This document shows, one piece after another, positions 17,819-26,714 of a stretch of 64,000 nt of DNA (the stretch's first letter is position 1; the number at the start of each line of letters is the position of its first letter). The DNA is from Micromonospora avicenniae (GTDB lineage: Bacteria > Actinomycetota > Actinomycetes > Mycobacteriales > Micromonosporaceae), in assembly GCF_900156065.1 (NCBI RefSeq), contig NZ_FTNF01000012.1, positions 1 through 64,000 on the forward strand, in the 5' to 3' direction. Made by a program: the position numbers and the translations under genes. A model generated the notes under the pieces. That model worked only from the letters and a program-made list of their open reading frames with translations, was not told the origin of the DNA and did not search any database.

Positions 17819-18472
17819 TCACCGGGCGCGCACCGCCCGGTTGACGTCGTCGGCGGAGTCCTTGTCCAACGCCACCCGCACCAGGGCCGAGGCGAGCCGA
17901 CCGAAGTCGGGGCCGCGGACCAGCCCGGCCAGCTTCTCCGCCGATTTGGGCAGTCCGAGCCGCTCCGCTCCGGCGAGTGCCCGCCGGTCGGCGAACGGCC
18001 GCAGCTCCGCCCAGACCGCCTGCGCCTCGCGCAGGAAGATGTCCGCGCCGGTCGGGCCGATGCCGGGGAACTCGGTGAGCAGGCGGCGCAGCGCCGCCTG
18101 CTGGCCGTTCGCCTCGCGGTGCAGCCGGCGCAGGTCCCCGCGCCAGCGGTCCAGGCAGAGTTTCGCGGCATTGCCGAGCATCGTGGCGGTCCGCTCGTCG
18201 TACCGGCGGTAGTGGCCCCGGCCGAGCGCGTCGACCCGCTGCTGCCAGCTCGCCCGCTCCATCGCCTGCGGGGTGCGGTAGCCGGCCGCGAAGAGTTCCC
18301 GCGCGGCCGCCACCGCCACCGACGCGCGGATCCGGGTGCTCAGCAGGGTGGCCAGCACGAGCAGCTGGTACAGCGGCGCCGGCCGGTCCGCGAGTTGGAT
18401 GCCGGCCTCCTCGGCGTACGTGTGCCCGCTGCGGTCGAGCAGAACCCGGGTCGTCGTCCGTTCGTCGCCCAC
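17819..18472 (-). CDS. Endonuclease III-like HhH-GPD superfamily protein
   Basis: A 217-residue helix-rich protein with the helix-hairpin-helix phrase LLTEFPGIGPTGADIFLRE, as in HhH-GPD DNA glycosylases, and LVLATLLSTRIRASVAVAAA at the position of the first glycosylase helices. I see no [4Fe-4S] cysteine cluster. In the glycosylase, the lysine and the aspartate would be needed for lyase activity; IGPTGADIF lacks the usual Lys. It may be a DNA-binding relative rather than an active glycosylase. The start is taken as GTG 18472; the frame is open further upstream. Confidence 0.65.
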   Translation of the reverse strand: MGDERTTTRVLLDRSGHTYAEEAGIQLADRPAPLYQLLVLATLLSTRIRASVAVAAARELFAAGYRTPQAMERASWQQRVDALGRGHYRRYDERTATMLGNAAKLCLDRWRGDLRRLHREANGQQAALRRLLTEFPGIGPTGADIFLREAQAVWAELRPFADRRALAGAERLGLPKSAEKLAGLVRGPDFGRLASALVRVALDKDSADDVNRAVRAR

Positions 18473-18611
18473 GGCCTGGGTGTACCCGTTGCGGCGGCCG
18501 CCTAGCACCCGTCGCCGCCTGCCGTTGGTGGGCGAATGGCGCCGACGGCGGTGGGTAACCCCACCCGGAGGCGGTCGATGCCGTGAGCCGTCCACCCGGA
18601 AGGAGACACCG

Positions 18612-18815
18612 GTGGTCAATCCGCAGCAGCAGGAGTTCCGGCGTAACGCCAAGGGCGCGACGAGCCAGGACAGCAAGGGCCCGAAGCCGACCGGCCATCC
18701 GCTCAACCGGGGCTCGTCCCGTGGTGACGAGGGGCGACCGATGCCCAAGGGGCAGGCGTCGCCCTACGGCCCGACCGGTGAACTGGCCGAGGACGAGAGC
18801 GACACCAAGGGTTGA
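18612..18815 (+). CDS. Small hydrophilic hypothetical protein
   Basis: A 67-residue, Gly/Pro/Lys/Gln-rich, probably disordered protein (VVNPQQQEFRRNAKGATSQD...). The start is GTG 18612 with AAGGAG ten bases upstream. It has no recognisable domain. Composition resembles small stress-associated, disordered actinomycete proteins; that comparison is a guess. Confidence 0.5.
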   Translation: MVNPQQQEFRRNAKGATSQDSKGPKPTGHPLNRGSSRGDEGRPMPKGQASPYGPTGELAEDESDTKG

Positions 18816-18824
18816 GCGCCGGGT

Positions 18825-19289
18825 TTACGAGGGCGGTCGCAGCCGGTTCCAGGTGGCTGTGGCCGCCAACCCGTAGAGCAGGTGCGGAATGATGTCGGCG
18901 ATCCAGTCGGAGCGCCGCCAGGTGCGGGGGTCGGTCACCTTCAGCACCGTCATCGGCCCGTTCGACATCACCATCACGCCCGCGCCGAGCAGGGGACCGG
19001 CCGTGGCGATCGGCCGGCGGCGGCCGCGGGCCAGGAGCGCGAAGCCCACACCGGCGGCGATGCCGGTGGCGTAGCCGGTCAGCGGTCCGAGTCCGGATCG
19101 GCGGTTCTCCGCCGCCTGCGCGGATCCGAGGCTGATGTGGGCGATGTCCGTGAGCCGGCCCACCACCTGCTCCGGGGTGCTGCTCGCCGGCCGGCCGCGC
19201 AGCGCCATGTCGAGGTAGGTCACCACATTCAGGACGGTGCTGCCGACGGCGCCGGCGATGGCGCCGTCGGCCAGCTCGACGGTCCTCAC
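18825..19289 (-). CDS. Conserved hypothetical membrane protein
   Basis: A 154-residue protein with about three hydrophobic segments: ADGAIAGAVGSTVLNVVTYL, LTGYATGIAAGVGFALLA and TAGPLLGAGVMVMSNG, and a further one near the end (IIPHLLYGLAATATW). Its ATG overlaps the stop of the gene upstream by four bases (19286-19289), so the two are coupled. No function is recognised. Confidence 0.6.
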   Translation of the reverse strand: MRTVELADGAIAGAVGSTVLNVVTYLDMALRGRPASSTPEQVVGRLTDIAHISLGSAQAAENRRSGLGPLTGYATGIAAGVGFALLARGRRRPIATAGPLLGAGVMVMSNGPMTVLKVTDPRTWRRSDWIADIIPHLLYGLAATATWNRLRPPS

Positions 19290-19498
19290 TTCGGGTCGCC
19301 CGGTTCGCGCTCGCCCTTGGGTCCGTACACCCGCTCGCCACGGATCACACCGCGCTGACCCCGATCCTCCTGGAGGATCCGGTTCGCGACCTCGTCCGCC
19401 CGGCCGTCCGGTGTCCGCCGTCCGGCATTGTCGATCGCGTTGCGGATCCGCGCGCGCTGCTTGTCGTACGCGTTACTGCCCGGCCGTGGTCCTGGCAT
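19286..19498 (-). CDS. Small charged hypothetical protein coupled to the membrane protein
   Basis: A 70-residue basic/acidic protein (MPGPRPGSNAYDKQRARIRNAIDNAG...). A GGAGGCAGCG purine run precedes the ATG. Ends overlapping the next gene by 4 bases. The pattern RARIRNAIDNAGRRTPDGRADEVANRIL looks helical. Function unknown. Confidence 0.55.
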   Translation of the reverse strand: MPGPRPGSNAYDKQRARIRNAIDNAGRRTPDGRADEVANRILQEDRGQRGVIRGERVYGPKGEREPGDPK

Positions 19499-19569
19499 CG
19501 CTGCCTCCTCCGGTCGCTGTCGCCGATGGCTCCGCGACGCTTACCCGTTGCCGCCTGCGGCAACCGTGC

Positions 19570-20448
19570 TCAGCGTGGTCCGCGTACCACGGCGACCGGG
19601 CAGTCCGCGTGGTGCAGCACCGACTGGCTCACCGATCCCAGCAGCAACCCGGTGAATTCACCTCGCCCCTGCCCCCCGACCACCACCAGCTGCGCGGTCC
19701 GGGACGCCTCGGTGAGGGCCTTGCCGGGGCGCGCGCGTACCGCCTGCCGGGTGACGTGCAGTTCCGGGTACCGGTCGGCGAGCCCGGCGAGGGACTCGGC
19801 GAGCACCCGCTCCTCCTCGCCGTGCAGCTGCGCCTCGTCGTACACGAGGGGCTGCATGTCGCCGGGACCGGTCGAGGTGGGGTGCCGGTAGGCGTGCACC
19901 GCCAGCAGTTCGGCGCCCCGCGCGGCGGCGGTGTCGGCGGCGAACCCGAGCGCGAGGATGGACGACTGGGAACCGTCCACTCCGACCACCACCGGCCCTT
20001 CGGTGCGTGGGGCGCCGCGGGCGACCAGCACCGGACAGTCGGCGTACGAGGCGACCTGGATCGCCACGGATCCCACCACCAGGGCGGAGAATCCGCCCAG
20101 GCCGCGGTCTCCGAGCACGATCATCGCGGCGGCGGCTGTCTCGCCGAGCAGCACGGCGGTGGCCTCCCCGTCGATGGTCTCGCCGGTGACCCGTACGCCC
20201 GGTGCGGTGGTCTCGGCCTCGGCGACCGCCGCCGCGACGATCTGCTCCGCCTGCTCGCGTAGCCCGGCGGGCGGGCCCGACGGGATGGTGAGCGGTACGT
20301 GCAGCAGCGGCCAGATGAATCCGTGGATCACCCGTAGCGGCCGCTGCCGGCGGGTCGCCTCGGTGGCGGCGAGGCGCACGGCCCGTAGCGCCGGCTCCGA
20401 GCCGTCCACCCCGACGACGACGGCCTGGCCGTCCGACGAGTTCACCAT
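19570..20448 (-). CDS. Universal stress protein, tandem UspA domains
   Basis: A 292-residue cytoplasmic protein with two Usp domains (about 8-145 and 155-290). Each has the start VVVGVDGS and the ATP-binding loop pattern: GDRGLGGFSALVVGSVA in the first, GGQGRGEFTGLLLGSVS in the second. Both ATP-binding loops are complete, as in mycobacterial Rv2623-type proteins linked to hypoxia or dormancy. The start codon ATG 20448 follows GGAGGTGA. It is divergent from the methyltransferase gene at 20564. Confidence 0.92.
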   Translation of the reverse strand: MVNSSDGQAVVVGVDGSEPALRAVRLAATEATRRQRPLRVIHGFIWPLLHVPLTIPSGPPAGLREQAEQIVAAAVAEAETTAPGVRVTGETIDGEATAVLLGETAAAAMIVLGDRGLGGFSALVVGSVAIQVASYADCPVLVARGAPRTEGPVVVGVDGSQSSILALGFAADTAAARGAELLAVHAYRHPTSTGPGDMQPLVYDEAQLHGEEERVLAESLAGLADRYPELHVTRQAVRARPGKALTEASRTAQLVVVGGQGRGEFTGLLLGSVSQSVLHHADCPVAVVRGPR

Positions 20449-20563
20449 TCACCTCCTGCCTCCGCCGGTCAGTATTCCCGCTGGTGTGGTGGTGTCGGAG
20501 CGATACCGCGCAGGACGCCCGGTCGGTACGCTGGCGACGACCACCGGGGAGGGAGCGTCATCG

Positions 20564-21310
20564 ATGGTTGAACCCGATCAGCCGAGTACTGCACGCATGA
20601 TCGACTTCTGGCTCGGCGGGGAACACCACTTCCCGGTCGACGTGGCCGCGGCGCGCGCCTTCGAGCAGGCGTACGGGCCGTGCGCGCCGATCTTCCGGGA
20701 ACTGCGCGCCTTCCTCGGCCGGGCCGTGCGGGCGATCGCCGCGCGCGGGGTGGACGGGTTCCTGGTGTTCGGAGCCGGGGTGCCCACCATGGGCAACGTG
20801 CACGAGATGGCCCCGGAGGCGACCGTCCTCTACACCGATGTCGACCCCGTCACGATCCGGCTCGGCCAGCGCCTCCTCGCTGGCAGCGACCGGGCCGGCT
20901 ACGGGTACGGCGACGCCACCGACATCGGCACGATCGATCCGGCTCAGCTGCACCGGTTCGTGCCGGGGTGGGGGAGGAGACCGGTGGGGGTGGTGTTCCT
21001 CGGTCTCGCCGCGTTCCTCGACGACGACACGTTGACCCGCACCCTCGACGAGCTCTACACGGCGGCGGCGCCGGGCAGTTGCCTGGCCATCGACTTCGAC
21101 ACCGAGGAGTTGGCCGGCAACCCCGAGGCACTGGCCATGATGGGCCCGGCGTTCCGGATGCGCGCGCCTGCCGCGTTCCGCCCGTTGCTCGGTCGCTGGA
21201 CGCCCACCGAGGACGGCATCCTCGCGGTGACCCACTGGCGGCCCGATGTGACACCTACGCCGCTTCCCGACGCCTTTCACGGCGGGGTCGCGGTCCGCGG
21301 CGACGACTGA
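20564..21310 (+). CDS. SAM-dependent methyltransferase, DUF574 family
   Basis: A 248-residue S-adenosylmethionine methyltransferase of the actinomycete-specific DUF574 (S-adenosyl methyltransferase) group. The typical N-terminus PSTARMIDFWLGGEHHFPVD is visible, as are TDVDPVTIRLG (SAM-binding acidic residue) and FLGLAAFLDDD. The natural substrate of this group is unknown. ATG 20564 follows GGGGAGGGAG. A perfect hairpin follows the stop. Confidence 0.88.
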   Translation: MVEPDQPSTARMIDFWLGGEHHFPVDVAAARAFEQAYGPCAPIFRELRAFLGRAVRAIAARGVDGFLVFGAGVPTMGNVHEMAPEATVLYTDVDPVTIRLGQRLLAGSDRAGYGYGDATDIGTIDPAQLHRFVPGWGRRPVGVVFLGLAAFLDDDTLTRTLDELYTAAAPGSCLAIDFDTEELAGNPEALAMMGPAFRMRAPAAFRPLLGRWTPTEDGILAVTHWRPDVTPTPLPDAFHGGVAVRGDD

Positions 21311-21332
21311 CGAGGCCCTCCACCGCAGGGAA

Positions 21333-21362
21333 CGGCCGGGCGGGCCACCGGCCGCCCGGCCG
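21333..21362 (+). terminator. Hairpin terminator after the methyltransferase gene
   Basis: A perfect 11-bp GC stem (21333-21343 with 21352-21362) and an 8-base loop, 22 bases after the stop. Confidence 0.7.
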
Positions 21363-21417
21363 CTGTGGGCTCTCCGTATGATGCTTGCCCCACAGCAAAT
21401 TTCCCGGAGGAACAACC

Positions 21418-22596
21418 ATGGTGGACGGTCCCGAGCCGGTGTCACGCGCCCTGCGGGCGGCCCCGCCGGACCAGTTGGTGGAGGCCGCCGACCGTGCGAT
21501 CCGGTCCGTGCTGGGTGCCACCCGCACCGAGGTGTTCATCGCCGACTACCGGATCAACGGGCTCTGGCCGATGCTCGAGCCGGAGCTGTCACCGGCCGCT
21601 CTGCGCGCCCACGAAGCGGCGGCGCGGCGCTGCTTCAGCAGCCAGCGGCCGGTTCAAATCGCCGCCGACGACGGCCGGTGCCGGGTGTTCCTGCCGCTGT
21701 CGGTGTGGGGGGAACGGTTGGGCGTGCTCATGATCGAGTTGCTTGGTGCGCCCGGTCCGGGAGACGAGGAACAGGCCGTCGACATCGCCGGTGCCCTGGC
21801 GATGGCGATCCGGGCCGCCGACCGGGAGACCGACCGCTACCGCCGGGCACGCCGACGGGAACGCCTGAGCATGGCGGCCGAGCTGCAGTGGGAACTGCTT
21901 CCCGGACGCAGTGTCGAGCACCCCGCGTTCCACCTCGCCGGCCAACTCGAGCCCGCCTACACGGTGGCCGGTGACCACTTCGACTGGTCTCTGGACGGTG
22001 AGCGGCTGACCGTGACGGTGCTCAACGGTGACGGCACGGGGCTGGCCGCGTCGTTGCTGACAGTGGTCGCGGTCAACTCGATGCGCAACGCCCGTCGTTC
22101 CGGCGGCGGCCTCACCGAACAGGCCGAACTCGCCTCCGACACCTTGCACTATCAGCACCGGGGGCGGCGGTACGTGTCCACCCTCCTTCTCGAACTGGAC
22201 CTGCGCACCGGCCAGGTGCGGGCGGTGGACGCCGGATCGCCGCACGTACTGCGGTTGCGGGGCGGCACGGTGGAGCCGATCACGCTGGACCAGCAACTGC
22301 CGCTGGGCATGTTCGCCGAGGCCCGCTACGACCTGCAGGAGTTCGCACTGCTTCCGGGCGACCGCCTGTTCGTGGTCAGCGACGGCGTGTGGGCGGCCAG
22401 CCCGAGCGGCGGGGAACCGTACGGCGATCGGGCGATGGCGCGCGCGATGCGCTCCACGCGGTTGCAGCCGGCGGCCGAGGCAGTTGGTACGGTGATGCGC
22501 GAACTGCACGCCTACCACGTGGACACCGATCTGCGCGACGACGCCGTCGTGGTCTGCCTGGACTGGCACGGTGTCCGCGGCCGGGACGCCGAATGA
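21418..22596 (+). CDS. SpoIIE-type PP2C serine/threonine phosphatase with GAF-like N-terminal domain
   Basis: A 392-residue protein. Residues ~1-150 look like a GAF sensor domain (RSVLGATRTEVFIADYRINGLW). Residues ~165-390 are the SpoIIE/RsbU phosphatase: AAELQWELLPGR, VAGDHFDWSLDG (metal aspartates), LNGDGTGLAASLL, VDAGSPHVLRL and VVSDGV. Such proteins dephosphorylate anti-anti-sigma factors. The start is ATG 21418 with CGGAGGA upstream. A MarR-type gene follows 45 bases later and may be co-transcribed. Confidence 0.9.
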   Translation: MVDGPEPVSRALRAAPPDQLVEAADRAIRSVLGATRTEVFIADYRINGLWPMLEPELSPAALRAHEAAARRCFSSQRPVQIAADDGRCRVFLPLSVWGERLGVLMIELLGAPGPGDEEQAVDIAGALAMAIRAADRETDRYRRARRRERLSMAAELQWELLPGRSVEHPAFHLAGQLEPAYTVAGDHFDWSLDGERLTVTVLNGDGTGLAASLLTVVAVNSMRNARRSGGGLTEQAELASDTLHYQHRGRRYVSTLLLELDLRTGQVRAVDAGSPHVLRLRGGTVEPITLDQQLPLGMFAEARYDLQEFALLPGDRLFVVSDGVWAASPSGGEPYGDRAMARAMRSTRLQPAAEAVGTVMRELHAYHVDTDLRDDAVVVCLDWHGVRGRDAE

Positions 22597-22641
22597 GGCA
22601 CCGCGGCCGGGCCGCGAGCGGACGATGGCAGGGGACATCGG

Positions 22642-23112
22642 GTGGAGCGACCTCCGAATCTCGCCGCGGCGATCGACGCGGCCGCCGAAGCGCTCGTCAA
22701 CGTGCTGGACTCGACCGCGTCCCGGCACCAGGTCTCGGTTCCTCCGACGCAGTTGCGGGTGCTTTCGCTGATCTGCGCCCGGTCGGAGACGAACGTCAAC
22801 CGGCTGGCCGAACTGCTGGACGTCGTGCCGTCCTCGGCGAGCCGGCTCTGTGACCGGCTCGAGGCGACCGGGCTGCTCCGTCGGGCGGCGGACCCGCGAG
22901 ACCGTCGTGAGGTCCGCCTGCTGCCCACCGCCGCTGGTCGGCAACTCCTGCGTGAGCTGACCGAGCGGCGGCAGCGGGCGGTGCAGGCCGTGCTCGACCG
23001 GATGCCGGCCCGGGCGCAGAACGATCTGCTGATCGGTCTGATGGCCTTCGAGCAGGCCGCCGCGCTCGCGTCCGGCGAGCAGCAGAAGGACCCGACCGTA
23101 CGGACGGCGTGA
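22642..23112 (+). CDS. MarR family transcriptional regulator
   Basis: A 156-residue winged-helix protein. VPPTQLRVLSLI, NVNRLAELLDVVPSSASRLCDRLEATGLL (HTH) and DPRDRREVRLLPTAAG (wing) are the MarR pattern. The start is GTG 22642. It lies just downstream of the SpoIIE-type phosphatase, a pairing I infer to be one regulatory unit. Ligand and targets are unknown. Confidence 0.85.
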   Translation: MERPPNLAAAIDAAAEALVNVLDSTASRHQVSVPPTQLRVLSLICARSETNVNRLAELLDVVPSSASRLCDRLEATGLLRRAADPRDRREVRLLPTAAGRQLLRELTERRQRAVQAVLDRMPARAQNDLLIGLMAFEQAAALASGEQQKDPTVRTA

Positions 23113-23265
23113 GCAGGGCCGCGTCGCTTCCGAAGCTCCAGAGGTCCAGCTCTCCTGTCACCTCCACTGGTGTCCTAGGATGCCCTACGGGTGGTGACGC
23201 GTCGCACATCGAAACAGCACGGACGCCGCAGCTGTCTGGACGGCCGGGCCGGGCGAGCAGCCCGA

Positions 23266-23315
23266 TATAGTGGCAGCGCAACTCACCCGGCCCGCGATCG
23301 TCGATCGCGGGCCGA
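23266..23315 (+). promoter_or_regulatory. Putative promoter and 5'-leader hairpin of the pgsA-like operon
   Basis: A -10-like TATAGT (23266-23271) is followed 17 bases later by a perfect 11-bp stem (23289-23299 with 23305-23315) with loop CGTCG. The remainder of the 332-base gap before the GTG at 23446 holds no gene that I can support. The hairpin may be a leader structure or attenuator; no clear -35 box is visible. Confidence 0.35.
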
Positions 23316-23445
23316 CTTCAGGCGAAGGTCCCGTTCGGCGGGACCGCACAGGGGGGCGCCGGCGATGGCCGGCCCGACAACGCGTACGTGCCTGCGCAGC
23401 GCCCGACCTCGGCCGGGCGCCGGGGCGCGTCGCAAAGGAGGTTCG

Positions 23446-24075
23446 GTGTCGCGTCGGCCGGCTGAGGCAGAGCAACCACGAGCCTCCGGCGGCACGGCAC
23501 CCGGTCGGGTGCTCACCGTGCCCAACCTGATCAGCTTCCTGCGTCTGCTGGGCGTGCCGATCTTCCTTTACCTGTTGCTGGGTGCGCACGCCGACGTCGC
23601 CGCGCTCGTCGTCCTCGCCGTCGGTGGCACCACCGACTGGGTCGACGGCTGGGTCGCCCGCCGGCTGCACCAGGTGAGCCGGCTGGGGGAGTTGCTCGAT
23701 CCGCTCGCCGACCGGCTCTACATCCTCGCCACCCTGGTCGGGTTCACCGCCCGTGAGGTGGTGCCGTGGCAGTTCACCGCAGCGCTGCTGGCGCGGGAGC
23801 TGCTGCTGCTCGCTTCGCTGGGCGTACTTCGCCGTTTCGGGTACGGCCCGCCGCCGGTGCACTACGTCGGCAAGACGGCGACGTTCCTGCTCCTGGCCGC
23901 CTTCCCGACCCTGCTGCTCGCGTCCGCCGTGCCCGGCGCCACCGACGTGGCCGGTGCGCTCGGATGGGGGCTGGCATGGTGGGGCCTGGTCCTCTACTGG
24001 GTGGCCGGAATCATGTACGTGATCCAGGCGTCCCGGCTGGTCCGCGCGGCGCGCGGCGCGGGGGCGGTGGCGTGA
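23446..24075 (+). CDS. pgsA: CDP-alcohol phosphatidyltransferase (PgsA2-like)
   Basis: A 209-residue integral membrane enzyme of phospholipid synthesis. The family signature D-G-x2-A-R-x8-G-x3-D-x3-D reads DWVDGWVARRLHQVSRLGELLDPLADRL-like across residues ~65-92. About five hydrophobic segments are visible. It heads the block equivalent to Rv1822 in M. tuberculosis. The start is GTG 23446 with AAAGGAGG upstream. It overlaps the following gene by four bases (GTGA). The head-group substrate is not certain. Confidence 0.88.
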   Translation: MSRRPAEAEQPRASGGTAPGRVLTVPNLISFLRLLGVPIFLYLLLGAHADVAALVVLAVGGTTDWVDGWVARRLHQVSRLGELLDPLADRLYILATLVGFTAREVVPWQFTAALLARELLLLASLGVLRRFGYGPPPVHYVGKTATFLLLAAFPTLLLASAVPGATDVAGALGWGLAWWGLVLYWVAGIMYVIQASRLVRAARGAGAVA

Positions 24076-25004
24076 GCACGGACCCGGCCGGACGTGAACG
24101 TCCAACCCGCACGTACGCGCCGGACTTTTTGACCGAGCTCTTCCGCAATCCGCTGGAGCCGGGTTACGCGGCGGCGGCGCAGCGCCGTCGGGTCGATCCG
24201 CCGTCGAGGGTGCGCGCCCGCTCGGCCCAGACGGTGACCGTCGTGGTGCTGGTGGTGCTCGGGTTCCTGCTGGCCGTGGCGTACCGGCAGACGATGGAGG
24301 ACGAGCCGGGGCGCAGCCAGGCACGCTCGGGCCTGGTGACGCAGATCAAGGAGCGGGAGCGGGAGACCGACGAGTTGTCCGCGCGTGCCGACCGGTTGCG
24401 GGAGGAGGTCGGCCGGCAGCGGGATGCGGCGCTGAGCGGTTCGGCCGCGGCGCGCCTGCGTGACCTCGAGGCGGGCACCGGCATGGGCCGGGTTCGCGGT
24501 GACGGGGTGGTGGTCCGGTTGGCGGACGCGTCTGGTGACGCGGATGCGGTGACCGGTGCGGGCGCCGGTCCGCCTCGGGTGCTGTACAGCGATCTGCAGG
24601 GAGTGGCGAACGCCTTGTGGAGCGCGGGCGCGGAGGCGATCTCGATCAACGGGCAGCGGTTGACGGCGACGTCGACGATCCGTTCGGCCGGGGAGGCGAT
24701 TTTGGTCGACTTCCGGCCGGTGACCGGGCCGTACGAGGTGTCGGCGATCGGGCCGGGGTCGATGAAGCGTCGTTTCGAGAAGAGCCGCAACGCCGATTTG
24801 ATGCGGGAGGTGGCCGAGAAGACGGGCCTGTCGTTCGGGGTTCGCGAGGCTGACGACCTCACTCTGCCGGCCGCTCCGGAGCCGCAGCTACGCTACGCGG
24901 AACCACCGGGTAGCCCGAGCGCCTCGCCGTCGGGTGACCGGTCCGCCAGTCCCGGGTCGACCGGCTCAGGGACGTCTCCCAGCCCCTCCGGAGGTGGTCG
25001 ATGA
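24072..25004 (+). CDS. DUF881 family protein (first copy)
   Basis: A 310-residue bitopic membrane protein: N-terminal cytoplasmic ~55 residues, one TM helix (VTVVVLVVLGFLLAVAY), a coiled-coil stretch rich in Glu/Arg (IKERERETDELSARADRLREEV), the DUF881 domain (VRGDGVVVRLADA, SDLQGVANALWSAGAEAISINGQRL) and a Ser/Pro-rich tail. The family is often found near division and cell-wall genes. It overlaps both neighbours by 4 bases (GTGA, ATGA). Equivalent of Rv1823. Confidence 0.88.
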   Translation: MSTDPAGRERPTRTYAPDFLTELFRNPLEPGYAAAAQRRRVDPPSRVRARSAQTVTVVVLVVLGFLLAVAYRQTMEDEPGRSQARSGLVTQIKERERETDELSARADRLREEVGRQRDAALSGSAAARLRDLEAGTGMGRVRGDGVVVRLADASGDADAVTGAGAGPPRVLYSDLQGVANALWSAGAEAISINGQRLTATSTIRSAGEAILVDFRPVTGPYEVSAIGPGSMKRRFEKSRNADLMREVAEKTGLSFGVREADDLTLPAAPEPQLRYAEPPGSPSASPSGDRSASPGSTGSGTSPSPSGGGR

Positions 25005-25333
25005 TCGCGGTCCTGGCGTTGCTCGCCGGTGTGGTTCTCGGGGTGTGGCTCGACCCCAGTGTGCCCGCGGCGTTGCAGCCCTACTTGCCGATCGCCGTGG
25101 TGGCGGCGTTGGACGCGGTGTTCGGTGGGGTGCGGGCGAAGCTCGACCGGATTTTCGACGACAAGCAGTTCGTGGTGTCGTTCATCTCGAACGTGCTGGT
25201 GGCGGCTTTGATCGTGTATCTGGGTGACCAGTTGGGCGTGGGTGGTCAGTTGTCCACGGGTGTGGTCGTCGTGCTCGGGGTGCGGATCTTCGGAAACGTG
25301 GCGGCGATCCGTCGGCACCTGTTCCGGGCGTAG
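25001..25333 (+). CDS. sbp: Small basic protein (DUF1290/sbp family)
   Basis: A 110-residue membrane protein with three hydrophobic segments and the conserved phrase LDAVFGGVRAKLDRIFDDKQFVVSFISN, which defines the sbp/DUF1290 family sitting next to division genes in Firmicutes and Actinobacteria. Start ATG 25001 overlaps the previous stop. Molecular function is unknown. It is the Rv1824 equivalent. Confidence 0.9.
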   Translation: MIAVLALLAGVVLGVWLDPSVPAALQPYLPIAVVAALDAVFGGVRAKLDRIFDDKQFVVSFISNVLVAALIVYLGDQLGVGGQLSTGVVVVLGVRIFGNVAAIRRHLFRA

Positions 25334-25343
25334 GTTCTAAGCG

Positions 25344-26276
25344 ATGAGCAGCGAGGAGCAGAGCGAGACCGGCACGGGTTGGCCGCAGCCCGCGCCTCCG
25401 GGGCGTCCGGAGGGGCCGGGCGGGCAGCCGGATCCGCGGCCGGACGCGCCGGATCCGGACGAGTTGAGTCCGCTGGCGCCGCGTGAGGAGCCGGATCGGG
25501 ACGGGGCTGGGGCGGAGCCGGCTGAGGATGTGACGGTGGGGTTGCCCGGTGACCGTCCGGCGTGGGTTGGTTCGGTGCGTTCGCGGTTGTCGACGGCGAG
25601 TGTGATGATCGCCGCGTTGTTGGCGTTGCTGGGGTTCACCCTGGTGGTGCAGTTGAAGACGACGTCGACCGATCCGACTGCGGGTGCGACCCGGCAGGAG
25701 GACCTGGTGCGGATCCTGTCGGACCTGGACGCGCGGGAGAACCGGTTGCGGCAGGACATCTCCGGGCTGGAGGACAGCCAGCGTCAGTTGCGTTCCGGTG
25801 AGCAGGGCCGGCAGGCGGCGTTGGACGAGGCGACGCGGCGGGCGGACGAGTTGGGCATCCTGGCGGGCACGTTGCCGGCGACGGGGCCGGGTCTGACGGT
25901 GCGCTTCGAGGCGGGTGCCAAGACGATTTCGGCGTCGCGGGTGTTGGACGCGGTGCAGGAGTTGCGGGGTGCCGGCGCGGAGGCGATGCAGATCTCCGGT
26001 GGAGATCGGGCGACGGCACGGATCATCGCGTCGACGTACTTCCTGGATGGGGAGAACGGTTCGCTGGTCGTGGACGGGCGGCGGTTGACGGCTCCGTACA
26101 CGATCACGGTGATCGGTGATCCGGCGACGATGCGTACGGCGTTGAACATTCCTGGTGGGGTGGTCGCGTCGGTCCAGGGTGACGGCGGTAACGTGATCGT
26201 TGAGGATCGTGAGGCTGCCGAGGTTTCGGCGCTGCACGCGCCGATCAAGCTGGAACACGCCCGCCCGGTTTCCTGA
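25344..26276 (+). CDS. DUF881 family protein (second copy)
   Basis: A 310-residue bitopic membrane protein with a long Pro/Glu-rich cytoplasmic N-terminus (~75 residues), one TM helix (STASVMIAALLALLGFTLVV), a coiled coil and the DUF881 domain (LTVRFEAGAKT, DAVQELRGAGAEAMQISGGDR). It is the second DUF881 gene of the block, separated from the first by sbp as in M. tuberculosis (Rv1825). Confidence 0.88.
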   Translation: MSSEEQSETGTGWPQPAPPGRPEGPGGQPDPRPDAPDPDELSPLAPREEPDRDGAGAEPAEDVTVGLPGDRPAWVGSVRSRLSTASVMIAALLALLGFTLVVQLKTTSTDPTAGATRQEDLVRILSDLDARENRLRQDISGLEDSQRQLRSGEQGRQAALDEATRRADELGILAGTLPATGPGLTVRFEAGAKTISASRVLDAVQELRGAGAEAMQISGGDRATARIIASTYFLDGENGSLVVDGRRLTAPYTITVIGDPATMRTALNIPGGVVASVQGDGGNVIVEDREAAEVSALHAPIKLEHARPVS

Positions 26277-26333
26277 CCGGGCGTGGCTGCTGCGGGTGGG
26301 TGCCCGTAGCACGATGGATGAAGGACGCGTCTG

Positions 26334-26714
26334 TTGATTCCTGAGGATCTGCGATACACCGCCGAGCACGAGTGGGTGGCGGGTGACGGCACCGGAGCGG
26401 TCCGGGTCGGCATCACGCACTTCGCGCAGGACGCACTGGGTGACATCGTGTATGTGCAGCTGCCTGATCCGGGTTCGGTGGTGGCGGCTGGTGATTCGTT
26501 GGGTGAGATCGAGTCGACGAAGAGTGTGTCGGAGATCTACGCCCCGGTGAGCGGCACGGTGGCCGCGCGCAACGAGGCGCTCGGCGACACCCCGGAGGTG
26601 ATCAACACTGACCCGTACGGTGCGGGTTGGTTGGTGGAGATCACTCCGGATGATCCGACGGCGGTGGACGGGCTGCTGACTGCGGGCGCGTACCGCGAAC
26701 TCGCCGAGAGCTGA
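26334..26714 (+). CDS. gcvH: Glycine cleavage system H protein
   Basis: A 126-residue lipoyl carrier protein. It begins IPEDLRYTAEHEW and holds the lipoylation site GEIESTKSVSEIYAP with the lipoyl lysine at residue 63. It shuttles the aminomethyl group between P, T and L proteins of the glycine cleavage complex. The start is TTG at 26334, unusual but required by family alignment since no ATG or GTG lies nearby. gcvP lies 7.8 kb downstream; gcvT is not in the window. Confidence 0.95.
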   Translation: MIPEDLRYTAEHEWVAGDGTGAVRVGITHFAQDALGDIVYVQLPDPGSVVAAGDSLGEIESTKSVSEIYAPVSGTVAARNEALGDTPEVINTDPYGAGWLVEITPDDPTAVDGLLTAGAYRELAES

